Assembly (NCBI RefSeq): GCF_900116445.1
Contig: NZ_FPBH01000040.1
Span: forward strand, 1 to 64,000
From: Paraburkholderia aspalathi
Lineage (GTDB): Bacteria > Pseudomonadota > Gammaproteobacteria > Burkholderiales > Burkholderiaceae
DNA: 64,000 bases
Direction: 5' to 3'
Both the position numbers and the translations under genes were made by a program. The notes beneath the pieces were generated by a model, which worked only from the letters and a program-made list of their open reading frames with translations, made no database searches and was not told the DNA's origin. How positions within the stretch are numbered: the stretch's first letter is position 1; each line of letters begins with the position of its first letter. Positions 9,015 through 17,136 of this stretch are shown here, piece by piece.

Positions 9015-10295
9015 TTACGCCTCGGCCGGCTCTTTGACCGCCACGTCACCCCGCAACGCAGCGTTCAGCTTGTTGCGGTCCAGTTCCTTTTCCCATGCCG
9101 ACACCACCACCGTCGCCACACCGTTGCCGACGATGTTCGTCAGCGCGCGGCATTCGCTCATGAAGCGGTCGATACCGAGAATCAGCACCATGCCCGACAG
9201 CGGAATGGTCGGCACCACAGCGAGCGTGGCGGCCAGCGTGATGAAGCCTGCACCCGTCACACCGCTCGCGCCCTTCGACGTCAGCATCGTCACCGCCAGC
9301 AGCGTGAGCTGCTGCGTCCACGTGAGGTCGGTGTTGGTCGCCTGAGCGATGAACAACACGGCCATCGTCATGTAGATGTTGGTGCCATCAAGGTTGAACG
9401 AGTAACCAGTCGGCACCACGAGGCCCACCACCGAGCGCGAGCAGCCGAGCTTTTCGAGCTTCAGCATCAGTTGCGGCAGCGCGGCTTCCGACGAGCTCGT
9501 GCCGAGCACGATCAGCATCTCTTCCTTGATGTAGGCGACAAAGCGCAGGATGTTGAAGCCCACCGCACGCGCGATGATGCCGAGCACGACCACCACGAAC
9601 ACGATCGAAGTCAGATAGAACGTGCCGATCAGCTTGAGCATCGGCAGCAGCGAGCCGATGCCGTACTTGCCGATGGTGAACGCCATCGCGCCGAAGGCGC
9701 CGATCGGCGCCAGCTTCGTGATGATGCGCACAATACCGAACAGAACATGCGAGAGCCCGTCGATGAAGTTCGTGACGACCTTGCCCTTCTCACCAGCCGT
9801 GGCCAGCACCGCGCCGAACAGCAGCGCGATCAGCAGGATCTGCAGGATTTCGCCCTGTGCGAACGCCGATACCAGCGTGTCCGGGATCAGGTGCATCAGG
9901 AAATCGACCGTGGTCTGGCCGTGCGCCTTCGCGGCATACGAGGCGACCGCCTTGCCGTCGAGCGTGGCCGGATCGATGTTAAAGCCGACACCGGGCTTCA
10001 GCACGTGGGTCGCGATCAGGCCGAGCACCAGCGCGAACGTCGAGACGATTTCGAAGTACAGCAGCGCCTTACCGCCGACGCGCCCGACCTTCTTCATGTC
10101 TTCCATACCGGCGATACCCGTCACCACCGTACAGAAGATGATCGGCCCGATCACCATCTTGATCAGCTTGATGAAGCCGTCGCCGAGCGGCTTCATGTCG
10201 ACGGCGAAGTCCGGCGAAAAATGGCCGAGCGCGATGCCGATGATGATCGCCACGATCACCTGGACGTACAGCACTTTGTGGATAGGTTTCTTCAC
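9015..10295 (-). CDS. dctA: C4-dicarboxylate transporter DctA
   Basis: A 426-residue member of the dicarboxylate/amino acid:cation symporter family. It imports succinate, fumarate and malate across the inner membrane. Family landmarks include [14 protein letters not shown], the serine-rich hairpin [14 protein letters not shown] and the substrate-binding [15 protein letters not shown] place the start at a GTG at 10295 ([11 protein letters not shown] follows), because known DctA proteins begin there and AGGAAA lies just upstream; an in-frame ATG at 10346 would add 17 residues. It is first in dctA-dctB-dctD and is driven from a sigma-54 promoter at 10484-10500. Confidence 0.95.
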   Translation of the reverse strand: MKKPIHKVLYVQVIVAIIIGIALGHFSPDFAVDMKPLGDGFIKLIKMVIGPIIFCTVVTGIAGMEDMKKVGRVGGKALLYFEIVSTFALVLGLIATHVLKPGVGFNIDPATLDGKAVASYAAKAHGQTTVDFLMHLIPDTLVSAFAQGEILQILLIALLFGAVLATAGEKGKVVTNFIDGLSHVLFGIVRIITKLAPIGAFGAMAFTIGKYGIGSLLPMLKLIGTFYLTSIVFVVVVLGIIARAVGFNILRFVAYIKEEMLIVLGTSSSEAALPQLMLKLEKLGCSRSVVGLVVPTGYSFNLDGTNIYMTMAVLFIAQATNTDLTWTQQLTLLAVTMLTSKGASGVTGAGFITLAATLAVVPTIPLSGMVLILGIDRFMSECRALTNIVGNGVATVVVSAWEKELDRNKLNAALRGDVAVKEPAEA

Positions 10296-10483
10296 GATGT
10301 TTCCTGCGATATGGGTGAGCTCAAGGCCTGCCACGCTGCGCATCATGCGAACGAATAGTCGTCACGCCTGTGCACGGCATTAGGCCGCGACAAGACGACG
10401 AATTCAGAAATACCGGGAGGGGAAATCAGACATCGTTGTCTCCTTGCTTTAGTTGTCGGACCGTTGCGGCCGCGGTTTCTAAA

Positions 10484-10500
10484 TTGCAAGGTCGATGCCA
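10484..10500 (-). promoter_or_regulatory. Sigma-54 promoter of dctA
   Basis: The minus strand reads TGGCATCGACCTTGCAA, with GG and GC spaced by exactly 10 bp as in the -24/-12 consensus. It lies about 190 bp upstream of the dctA start. The rest of the 441 bp between dctA and the ABC ATPase gene holds the upstream repeats annotated next and no gene. Confidence 0.82.
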
Positions 10501-10562
10501 GCTTGATGCAAAGCGAATCGCTTTGATTTTTATAGGTTTTTTGGCGTGTTACAGCACCCGCC

Positions 10563-10642
10563 GTCCGGGATTCCGGAAATCCGGACGAGGGGTGTCGGGG
10601 AATCCGGAATCCGTACAGGCCGCGAATCCGGGAAAACCCGGA
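10563..10642 (-). promoter_or_regulatory. Tandem inverted repeats, probable DctD upstream activating sites
   Basis: Three related elements lie 65-155 bp upstream of the sigma-54 promoter: TCCGG-AAAT-CCGGA (10572-10585), itself nested in GTCCGG...CCGGAC (10563-10586); TCCGG-AAT-CCGTA (10603-10615); and a perfect TCCGGG-AAAA-CCCGGA (10627-10642). Tandem dyads at this distance are what a DctD-type enhancer-binding protein needs. The binding assignment is inferred from position and symmetry. Confidence 0.65.
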
Positions 10643-10736
10643 GAGCCTTTGGGGCTGCGGCTTTCGCCTGTTTCAGCCGAAACCACCTGGTCTGTACGCG
10701 GGGTTTTCGCCCACCTCAGACACGGCTGTTCGGCTT

Positions 10737-11807
10737 CTATGCACCACCCTCTTCCAGCACCAGCAAGTTCTCGTGCGAGAAACCCAGCGATACCGGTTGA
10801 CCCCGTTCGGGCAAGCCGCGATTCGGGTCGTTGAACACATCGAGTGAAATCACCGCGTCTTTCACGCGCGTTCTGATGCGCACCACCGCGCCGAGGAAAT
10901 TCACTTCTTCGACAGTCGCGTTCAGCGTATTGCGACCCGGCGCGGCCGGTTCCAGCACAATCGCTTCGGGGCGCAGGGCGAGCATGCGCTTTTTGCCCGC
11001 GTCGTCTGCCGGCAATTCTTGCGTGGTGGTCAGTTCCTGACCGTCGACGGCCATCTTGCCGGTTTTCGGGTCGATCACATGCCCCGCCAGAATGTTCAGC
11101 GTGCCGACGAACGACGCGACAAAGCGCGTGCGCGGATAGTTGTAGATCTCCGAGGGCGAGCCGATCTGTTCGACGCGCCCCTCGTTCATCACCACGATGC
11201 GGTCGGAAATGGACAGCGCCTCTTCCTGATCGTGCGTGACGAAAATCGACGTGATGCCCAACTCGCGCTGCAACGCACGGATGTCTTGCCGCAAGGAAAT
11301 GCGGATCTTCGCGTCGAGTGCCGATAGCGGTTCGTCGAGTAACAGCACCTGCGGCTTGCCGGCAAGCGCGCGCGCCAGCGCCACGCGCTGCTGCTGGCCA
11401 CCCGACAATTGCCACGGATAGCGTTCACCGAGATGCGGCAGCTTGATCAGTTGCAGCATCTCCTCGACGCGCTTCTTGATCTCCGCCTGCGGACGGTGCG
11501 TGATCTTCAAACCGAAGCCGATGTTATCGGCCACCGTCATGTTCGGAAACAGCGCATACGACTGGAACACCATGCCGACCTTGCGCTGCCGGGTACGCAG
11601 GTGCGTCACGTCCTTGTTATCCAGCCGGATGATGCCGCGCGTCGGCGTTTCGAAGCCGGCGATCATGCGCAGCACCGTGGTCTTGCCACAGCCGGACGGC
11701 CCAAGAAACGTGATGAATTCGCCGCGCTCGATCTTCATGTCGAAGTGATGCAGCGCCGTGTTCGCCCCGAAGGACTTATGCAGATTTTCGATCTCAAGGA
11801 ATGCCAT
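10737..11807 (-). CDS. ABC transporter ATP-binding protein (PotA/UgpC-like)
   Basis: A 356-residue ATPase of the spermidine/iron/AEP import class. Walker A GPSGCGKT (36-43), signature LSGGQQQ (134-140), Walker B LLLDEP (Asp158-Glu159) and the H-loop VTHDQEEA are intact. A C-terminal TOBE-like region starts near residue 240. It is the last gene of a five-gene minus-strand operon: GDPD, binding protein, two permeases, ATPase. The substrate class is not set by this subunit. Context with a glycerophosphodiesterase suggests an organophosphate such as a glycerophosphodiester, but a polyamine or phosphonate cannot be excluded. Confidence 0.9.
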   Translation of the reverse strand: MAFLEIENLHKSFGANTALHHFDMKIERGEFITFLGPSGCGKTTVLRMIAGFETPTRGIIRLDNKDVTHLRTRQRKVGMVFQSYALFPNMTVADNIGFGLKITHRPQAEIKKRVEEMLQLIKLPHLGERYPWQLSGGQQQRVALARALAGKPQVLLLDEPLSALDAKIRISLRQDIRALQRELGITSIFVTHDQEEALSISDRIVVMNEGRVEQIGSPSEIYNYPRTRFVASFVGTLNILAGHVIDPKTGKMAVDGQELTTTQELPADDAGKKRMLALRPEAIVLEPAAPGRNTLNATVEEVNFLGAVVRIRTRVKDAVISLDVFNDPNRGLPERGQPVSLGFSHENLLVLEEGGA

Positions 11808-11839
11808 GATTCGCTGCCTTAGTCGGTCAAATTAGTCCG

Positions 11840-12631
11840 TCAAATTTTCTGGCCGCTAAGCGCGCGTGCCGAGCCGAATACCTGAATCAAACCCATCGAC
11901 GCCCATGTAATCACAAACGCGATGATCGCAAGCGCCGACGGTTCATACGCGCGGTTCGCGCCGATCAATTGCAGATACGGGCCGAACGCGGGGCGGTCGA
12001 GCAGACTTGCCAGCGTGAACTCGCCGATCACCACCGCAAAGGTGAGAAACGCGCCGGACAGAATGCCCGAGCGGATATTCGGGAAGATCACCTTGAACAG
12101 AATCGTCGGCCAGTTCGCCCCGAGGCATTCGGCGGCCTCGGTGAGCGAGCGCACATCGACCGCGCGCAAACCGGCGTCGACCGCGCGATACATATACGGC
12201 AGCGAGAGCGTCACGTAACCGAACACCAGCAACAGGTCGGTCGCGCGCTCGTTGGCCGTGAGCGGCAGAATCGAACTGCTGTTATAGATGCGCAGATAAC
12301 CGAACACGATCACGATTGCCGGCACCACCAGCGGCAACAGCGTGATGAATTCGACGACCGGCCGCAGTTTCGGCAGCCGCAACTGCACGTAGTACGCGGT
12401 CGGCACCACCAGCAACACGCCGACAATGATCGTCAGCACCGCCATCAGGATCGAATAACCGAACGAGGCCTGAAAGCGCGGATCGCTCAGCACGACGCTA
12501 TACGCCTCGAAGCTGTACACGCCGCGCTTCATGCGCAGGCTGAATTCGAAAGTGGCGAGTAACGGAATCAGAAAGTACAGCGAACCGACGATCATCGCGG
12601 TCCATGCACCCACACGCGACTGGCTTTTCAT
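11840..12631 (-). CDS. ABC transporter permease (PotC-like)
   Basis: A 263-residue inner-membrane permease with about six helices. The EAA loop is recognisable as EAAECLGANWPTILFKVIFPNIRSGI, which contacts the ATPase. Family membership is binding-protein-dependent transport, inner-membrane component. Its start overlaps the stop of the preceding permease gene by 4 bp (ATGA at 12628-12631), indicating translational coupling. A gap of 32 bp separates it from the ATPase gene. Confidence 0.9.
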   Translation of the reverse strand: MKSQSRVGAWTAMIVGSLYFLIPLLATFEFSLRMKRGVYSFEAYSVVLSDPRFQASFGYSILMAVLTIIVGVLLVVPTAYYVQLRLPKLRPVVEFITLLPLVVPAIVIVFGYLRIYNSSSILPLTANERATDLLLVFGYVTLSLPYMYRAVDAGLRAVDVRSLTEAAECLGANWPTILFKVIFPNIRSGILSGAFLTFAVVIGEFTLASLLDRPAFGPYLQLIGANRAYEPSALAIIAFVITWASMGLIQVFGSARALSGQKI

Positions 12632-13566
12632 CGACGGCCCCTTTCAGCGCGTGAACGCAGCCAGATGTAGCCGCCATTCGACAAGCCCGTCACGAGCACC
12701 ATGCCGAGCGCGAGTGCGTAGCCGAGGTTCTGGTTGTGCATCACGTCGCCGCGAATCTGCGCGTACAGCAGGATCGTGACGATGTTCAGCGAACTGCCGG
12801 TCAGTGCGTAAGCCGTGGCGACCGCGCCGAACGAATTGGCGAACAGCAGCAGCGTCGCGCCAAGCACGCTCGGCCACAACACCGGCAACGCCACGTGACG
12901 CCAGTATTGGAAGGCCGTCCCGCCGAGGCAGTCACAGGCTTCGCGCCACTCGCGCTTCAGGCCGTCGAGCGCGGGCGTGACGATCAGCACCATCAAGGGA
13001 ATCTGGAAGTACAGGTAAGTCAGCGTCAACCCCGAGAAGCTCAGAACGCTAAAGCCCGTCGAGTACAGATTGAAGCCGAGGTACTTCTTCAGCAATACGG
13101 TCACGAGACCGACGCGCCCCAGCGTACAGATGAAGGCGAACGCGAGCGGCACACCGGCAAAATTCGAGGCGACACCGGAGAACGTCATCAACGTAGGACG
13201 AATCCAGCCCGGCAATTTGCCTTGCACCGCCGCCCACGCGAGCAGCGAGCCGATCAACGCGCCGCCGAGCGCGGAAGCGGCGCTCACCTTGAAGCTGATC
13301 CAGTAGGCGTCCAGCACCGTGGGCTGGAGCAGGTCGCGAAAGTTGCCGAGCGTGAAGTGGCCTTGCGGATCCTGAAACGCGCCGACCATCAGGAAGCCGG
13401 TCGGCAGAATCAGGAACAGCAGTGCGAAGGTGAAAAACGGCACCACGCCGATCCAGGCGAGAAACTGCGACGCGCGGCCCGGACCGTTGACGCGAGGCGT
13501 TGGCGTGGGCACAGGCGGAACCAGCAATTCCGGCTGCACCGATCCAGCATCCGATGAAGCGCTCAT
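12628..13566 (-). CDS. ABC transporter permease (PotB-like)
   Basis: A 312-residue permease. The first 30 residues are Pro/Val-rich and cytoplasmic. Membrane segments then begin at FLAWIGVVPFFTFALLFLIL. The coupling loop reads EACDCLGGTAFQYWRHVALPVLWPSV. It pairs with the next permease to form the heterodimeric channel of the importer. It sits 157 bp downstream of the binding protein gene, with a GC-rich hairpin region between them. Confidence 0.9.
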   Translation of the reverse strand: MSASSDAGSVQPELLVPPVPTPTPRVNGPGRASQFLAWIGVVPFFTFALLFLILPTGFLMVGAFQDPQGHFTLGNFRDLLQPTVLDAYWISFKVSAASALGGALIGSLLAWAAVQGKLPGWIRPTLMTFSGVASNFAGVPLAFAFICTLGRVGLVTVLLKKYLGFNLYSTGFSVLSFSGLTLTYLYFQIPLMVLIVTPALDGLKREWREACDCLGGTAFQYWRHVALPVLWPSVLGATLLLFANSFGAVATAYALTGSSLNIVTILLYAQIRGDVMHNQNLGYALALGMVLVTGLSNGGYIWLRSRAERGRR

Positions 13567-13655
13567 AGCTCACCCTTAGGCAATCTGGCTAACGCGTGGC
13601 GCGCCGCGCTCATGGAGCGGCACGCTATCTTTGAAACTGCGCGTTGCGGTTAGAG

Positions 13656-13721
13656 GCGGCGGCGTGCGCGGCATGCGATAGATCGCCGCCCCACTGCCGC
13701 CGCAACCGCGTGCGCCGCGGC
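13656..13721 (-). other. GC-rich hairpin between binding-protein and permease genes
   Basis: GCGGCGGCGTGCGCGG (from 13656) and CCGCGTGCGCCGCGGC (to 13721) can pair imperfectly, with further GGCGGC/GCCGCC pairing inside. There is no T-tract. A hairpin here, immediately after the binding-protein gene, fits the common arrangement that protects the upstream mRNA so that more binding protein than permease is made. Confidence 0.4.
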
Positions 13722-13723
13722 GA

Positions 13724-14836
13724 TTACTTGACGTTCGCGCCGACCGTTTCGTCCCAGTGCTTCGTGATAGTGTCCTTGTAGGCGTCCTGTTGGGACAGCG
13801 TCGGGAACACCACGTTCTTGTACGACGACGGCGGCGGCAGCTTGTCGAGCAGCGCTTGCGGGACCTTCTTCGCTGCCACCAATTCGTTGTAGCGCATCGG
13901 GTGGCAATAGCCGGTCAGCCAGCCGATCTGGCCTTCGTCGGAGTACAGGTATTCCATCCACAGCTTGGCGGCGTTCGGATGCGGTGCGTAGGCGCTGATC
14001 GCCTGAACGTACACACCCGCGACCACGCCGGTCTTCGGAATCACCACCTGCACTTTCGGATTGCCCTTCAGCGTGTCGCGGTCAGCCAGCGCGTTGTAGT
14101 CCCAACGCACGACGATCGGCGTGGTGCCTTGCGCGAGCGATGCGGCCTTGCCGATCACCGGCACGAAGTTGCCGTTCTTGTTCAGGTCCGCGAAATACTT
14201 GAGGCCGGCCTTGTCGGCCTTGCTTACGTCGCCCTTGCTTTGCGACAGACCTGCTGCGAACACGGCCTGGATCGCCTGATTGGCCGTGCGCGGGTCGCCG
14301 GCCAGCGAGACGGCGTTCTTATAGTCTGACTTGAGCAGATCGCTCCAGTCGGACGGCGCCTTGTCGATCATGTCGGCGTTCACTTCAAACGACAGCACGC
14401 CGTAGTAATCGCCATACCAATAGCCATCGGCGTCTTTCGACTCTTTGGGAATCGAGTTCCACGAAGCGACCTTGTACGGCTGCAGCAAACCCTCGGCCTT
14501 CGCGGTCGGACCGAACGACAGACCCACGTCGATCACGTCAGGCGCTTGCGGACCCTTATTGCCCTTGTTCGCCTTGATGGCTTCGACTTCGTCGCCCGAA
14601 CCCGCATCCGGATTCAGCTCGTTGATCTTGATGCCGTATTTCTTCTGAAAGCCGGCCACCAGTGCACCGTAGTTGCACCAGTCGTGCGGCAACGCGATCA
14701 CGGTGAGTTGGCCTTCCTGCTTGGCGGCTGCGACCAGTGCGTCGAGCGGCGCGGCCGAGGCGCTGCTCACGCCGGCTGCGGCGACACCCGCAGCGGCCGA
14801 CATCGAAAGTAAACGAGCTAACGCGGTGCGCTTCAT
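13724..14836 (-). CDS. Periplasmic substrate-binding protein of ABC importer
   Basis: A 370-residue extracellular solute-binding protein. A signal peptide ends near ASAAPLDALVAAAKQEG. The body resembles the iron/polyamine/phosphonate group (SBP_bac_6 type), with GLQPYKV-like and PTAKAEGLL segments and a closing helix near DEGQIGWLTGYCHPMRY. The ATG at 14836 is chosen over one 12 bp upstream because GGGGA lies at ideal spacing before it. The gene follows GDPD by 116 bp on the same strand. Ligand unknown; the linked phosphodiesterase points to a phosphorylated solute. Confidence 0.88.
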   Translation of the reverse strand: MKRTALARLLSMSAAAGVAAAGVSSASAAPLDALVAAAKQEGQLTVIALPHDWCNYGALVAGFQKKYGIKINELNPDAGSGDEVEAIKANKGNKGPQAPDVIDVGLSFGPTAKAEGLLQPYKVASWNSIPKESKDADGYWYGDYYGVLSFEVNADMIDKAPSDWSDLLKSDYKNAVSLAGDPRTANQAIQAVFAAGLSQSKGDVSKADKAGLKYFADLNKNGNFVPVIGKAASLAQGTTPIVVRWDYNALADRDTLKGNPKVQVVIPKTGVVAGVYVQAISAYAPHPNAAKLWMEYLYSDEGQIGWLTGYCHPMRYNELVAAKKVPQALLDKLPPPSSYKNVVFPTLSQQDAYKDTITKHWDETVGANVK

Positions 14837-14952
14837 AGTTATCCCCATCCTCTGCCGAAATTGCTACGTTTGGAAAATTTCTAATTTCTAGCTCTATGGG
14901 CGCACACCTGTGCAAGCTCGCACTCGCGCACCCGCGCCATGCTCAGTCCGGC

Positions 14953-15738
14953 TCAGTCTGGATTCACCGGCGCCGAAAACATGTCGTGCTCCAGTCTATC
15001 GATGCGATCTGTACAAATCATGTCGACGCCCCATTGCGCCAGCAACTGCGCGCGCTCGGGATCGTTTACCGTGTAGGCCAGCACGCGCAGTCCGACCGCC
15101 TTGATCTCGGCGACGAGCGGCTCGGTCAGGTACCGGTGGCTCGCATGCAGCGACACGCAGTCCAGTTCCCGCACGATGCGCAGCCAGTCAGCCGGCACCT
15201 CTTCGAACAGCATGCCGCGCCGCAGCGAGGGTGCCGCCTCGCGCGCAGCAGCCAGCGCCTCGAACGAAAACGATGACAGCAGTGGCGGCGTTTGCCCTTG
15301 CCACAAAGTCAGCGCGCCGCTTGCGACCAGGCGCCCGGTGATCTCGTCGCGCCCTGGGCAGGGTTTGATTTCGATGTTGGCGGCGATGTCATCTTGTGCA
15401 CAGCGCGCGGCGGCCTCGGCGAGCGTCGGCAGATGCGTGCCGACGAACTGCGGCCCGAACCAGGCGCCGGCATCGAGCGCGGCCAACTGGTCCCATGTGT
15501 GATCGGCAGCGGCGCCATGACCGTTGGTGGTGCGTTCCAGCGTGTCGTCGTGCAACAGAAAGAGCTGGTTGTCAGCAGAGAGTTTGGCGTCGAACTCAAC
15601 CATGCGGTAGCCGTAGCGCACGCATGCGTCGAAACCGGCCAGCGTGTTCTCCGGCGCCAGCGTGCCGCCGCAGCGATGCGCAACCAGCCTCGGATACGGC
15701 CAGTCTGCGGATAAGGTGCGATCAATCCCGTTTCCCAC
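14953..15738 (-). CDS. ugpQ: Glycerophosphodiester phosphodiesterase (UgpQ-like)
   Basis: A 261-residue cytoplasmic GDPD of the TIM-barrel family, which cleaves glycerophosphodiesters to sn-glycerol-3-phosphate and an alcohol. Catalytic and metal residues are in place: His21-Arg22, Glu30 in APENT, Glu48-x-Asp50 and His63 in LLHDDTLERTTNG. No signal peptide, so it acts after import. The start is a GTG at 15738 behind a GGAAGG site. It is the first gene of the operon with the ABC importer, which is the main reason to think that importer carries glycerophosphodiesters or a related ester. Confidence 0.92.
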   Translation of the reverse strand: MGNGIDRTLSADWPYPRLVAHRCGGTLAPENTLAGFDACVRYGYRMVEFDAKLSADNQLFLLHDDTLERTTNGHGAAADHTWDQLAALDAGAWFGPQFVGTHLPTLAEAAARCAQDDIAANIEIKPCPGRDEITGRLVASGALTLWQGQTPPLLSSFSFEALAAAREAAPSLRRGMLFEEVPADWLRIVRELDCVSLHASHRYLTEPLVAEIKAVGLRVLAYTVNDPERAQLLAQWGVDMICTDRIDRLEHDMFSAPVNPD

Positions 15739-16050
15739 GTCTCGTTACCTTCCAGATAGAGCGGGTTAAATATGCTCTCGACACGTTCCCAGCTGCCACT
15801 GCCGTCATGCCACACCTGCGCCATGCAGCCTTTACGCGTGAGCCCCGCGCGTAGTATCGCGCCAATGGGCGACGCTGCGATAGCTGGCCGCACGGCCAAC
15901 GCCGCGCACTGCTGCAATCTTATTGTCAGGATGCCGAACCGTGCGGCGTCCCGGCAGCGCCGCATTCAGCAGCAAATGGTTCAGACGGCAGATCCCAAGG
16001 TCCATTATGGCAATGACATGTGTCCATCAAATTGCCAAAAAACGCCGCGA

Positions 16051-16070
16051 AATGCTCGAAATCGGACATT
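16051..16070. promoter_or_regulatory. GlpR-like operator O1 in the GDPD/DeoR intergenic region
   Basis: AATGCTCGAA-ATCGGACATT matches 17 of 20 positions of the GlpR operator consensus WATGTTCGWT-AWCGAACATW as I remember it. It sits in the 547 bp between the GDPD-ABC operon and the divergent DeoR/GlpR-type gene, 185-235 bp before the latter. The remainder of this gap contains a second operator, a TGGCAAT...ATTGCCA repeat (16008-16037) and a TGTCCGGACA palindrome (16205-16214), and no gene. Confidence 0.65.
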
Positions 16071-16079
16071 TCAATTCCT

Positions 16080-16102
16080 TTTCGAACATTTGATGTTCGA
16101 AA
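16080..16102. promoter_or_regulatory. Everted operator O2, perfect 10-bp dyad
   Basis: TTTCGAACAT and ATGTTCGAAA flank a TTG spacer in a perfect inverted repeat. The half-sites are the GlpR half-site (ATGTTCG) but point outward rather than inward. O2 lies 10 bp from O1, giving four half-sites in about 50 bp. Confidence 0.6.
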
Positions 16103-16285
16103 TATGCGCTGCGCTTCGATCTGCGAAGGCTAAGGTTAAATACACAAACTTGCAAGCTGCCAAAAAAATACAACACAATTCGACTAAAGTAGTACGCTTG
16201 TCATTGTCCGGACACACATCCATGTCCACGATGACACTATTAAAACAAGCTGTGTGAACGCGCGTTCGCATCCAAGGAATAATGC

Positions 16286-17056
16286 ATGTGGCAGGAAGAC
16301 CGTCATCAGAGAATTCGCGCGTTGCTGTCCACGCTTCAACGCGTGTCGACCGAACGGATCATGGCGGACCTCGGGGTATCGCGCGAAACGGTGCGGCGCG
16401 ATCTGCTCGACCTTGAGGCGCTCGGTGAATTGCGGCGCGTGCATGGCGGTGCGATCAAACCCGCCGACGAAGCGCCGATCGCCGAGCGCGCCCACACGCG
16501 CGTCAAATCCAAAACGGCGATTGCCAAGGCGGCCATCGGTTTGATCGCGAGCGGCCAGACACTTTTCATCGACGCGGGCACGACCACCGCAGCGCTCGCT
16601 GAAGAACTGGCCAAACTGGCGAACCTGACGATCGTCACCAATTCCATCGACGTCGCACTGAAAATGCGTGGCGCCGTGGATCAAACGGAAACGGCCAACG
16701 AAGTGATCCTGCTGGGCGGCTCGATCAGCGATCGGGCGATGGCGACCACCGGCGCGACCACTGTGCTCGACATCCAGCGCTATCGTGCGGACATGGCCCT
16801 GCTCTCGCCGGTCGGCATCGATCACCGGCACGGCGCGACCAACTACGATCACGCTGAAACCGAAGTGGCGCGCGCCATGGTCGCCAACGCAGACCGCGTC
16901 GTGATCCTCGCCGACTACAGCAAGATCGGTCAACGCAGCCGGATTTCGTACTGTCCGGTCGATCGGATCGATGTGCTGGTCACCAACAAAAAGGCGGCCG
17001 AAGCCGCCGACTTTGCATCGCTGAAAAAGAAGCTGGAAGAGATCGTTCTGGCTTAG
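16286..17056 (+). CDS. DeoR/GlpR-family transcriptional repressor
   Basis: A 256-residue DeoR-family regulator. The N-terminal helix-turn-helix reads RVSTERIMADLGVSRETVRRDLLDLE (about 18-43), with the family's HGGA linker at about 55. The C-terminal sugar-phosphate sensing domain shows IFIDAGTTT-like (LFIDAGTTTAALAE) and ADYSKIGQ segments. Such proteins release DNA on binding a phosphorylated metabolite; for GlpR it is glycerol-3-phosphate. It is divergent from the GDPD-ABC operon, with GlpR-like operators between. AAGGAA lies 7 bp before the ATG at 16286. Glycerol-3-phosphate is the obvious candidate inducer, since GDPD would make it. Confidence 0.88.
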   Translation: MWQEDRHQRIRALLSTLQRVSTERIMADLGVSRETVRRDLLDLEALGELRRVHGGAIKPADEAPIAERAHTRVKSKTAIAKAAIGLIASGQTLFIDAGTTTAALAEELAKLANLTIVTNSIDVALKMRGAVDQTETANEVILLGGSISDRAMATTGATTVLDIQRYRADMALLSPVGIDHRHGATNYDHAETEVARAMVANADRVVILADYSKIGQRSRISYCPVDRIDVLVTNKKAAEAADFASLKKKLEEIVLA

Positions 17057-17136
17057 GGCGCCGGTGCGTTCGGCGCTTTGCACGAACGCTTCAAGGAACA
17101 CTTCATGGAGCGCTGCAAGCGCGCCGCGCAAGCCGC

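Noticed and set aside
9006-10358. 450-residue open frame on the plus strand opposite dctA
   Set aside because: Extreme His/Asp/Arg content and complete overlap with a clear transporter gene.
10627-10642. TCCGGG-AAAA-CCCGGA as a terminator of the ABC ATPase gene
   Set aside because: No T-tract on the minus strand after the stem. Position before dctA fits an enhancer better.
15309-15965. 218-residue minus-strand frame over the GDPD start
   Set aside because: Different frame from GDPD, Arg/Ser/Pro-rich with no motif; the GDPD frame carries all catalytic residues.
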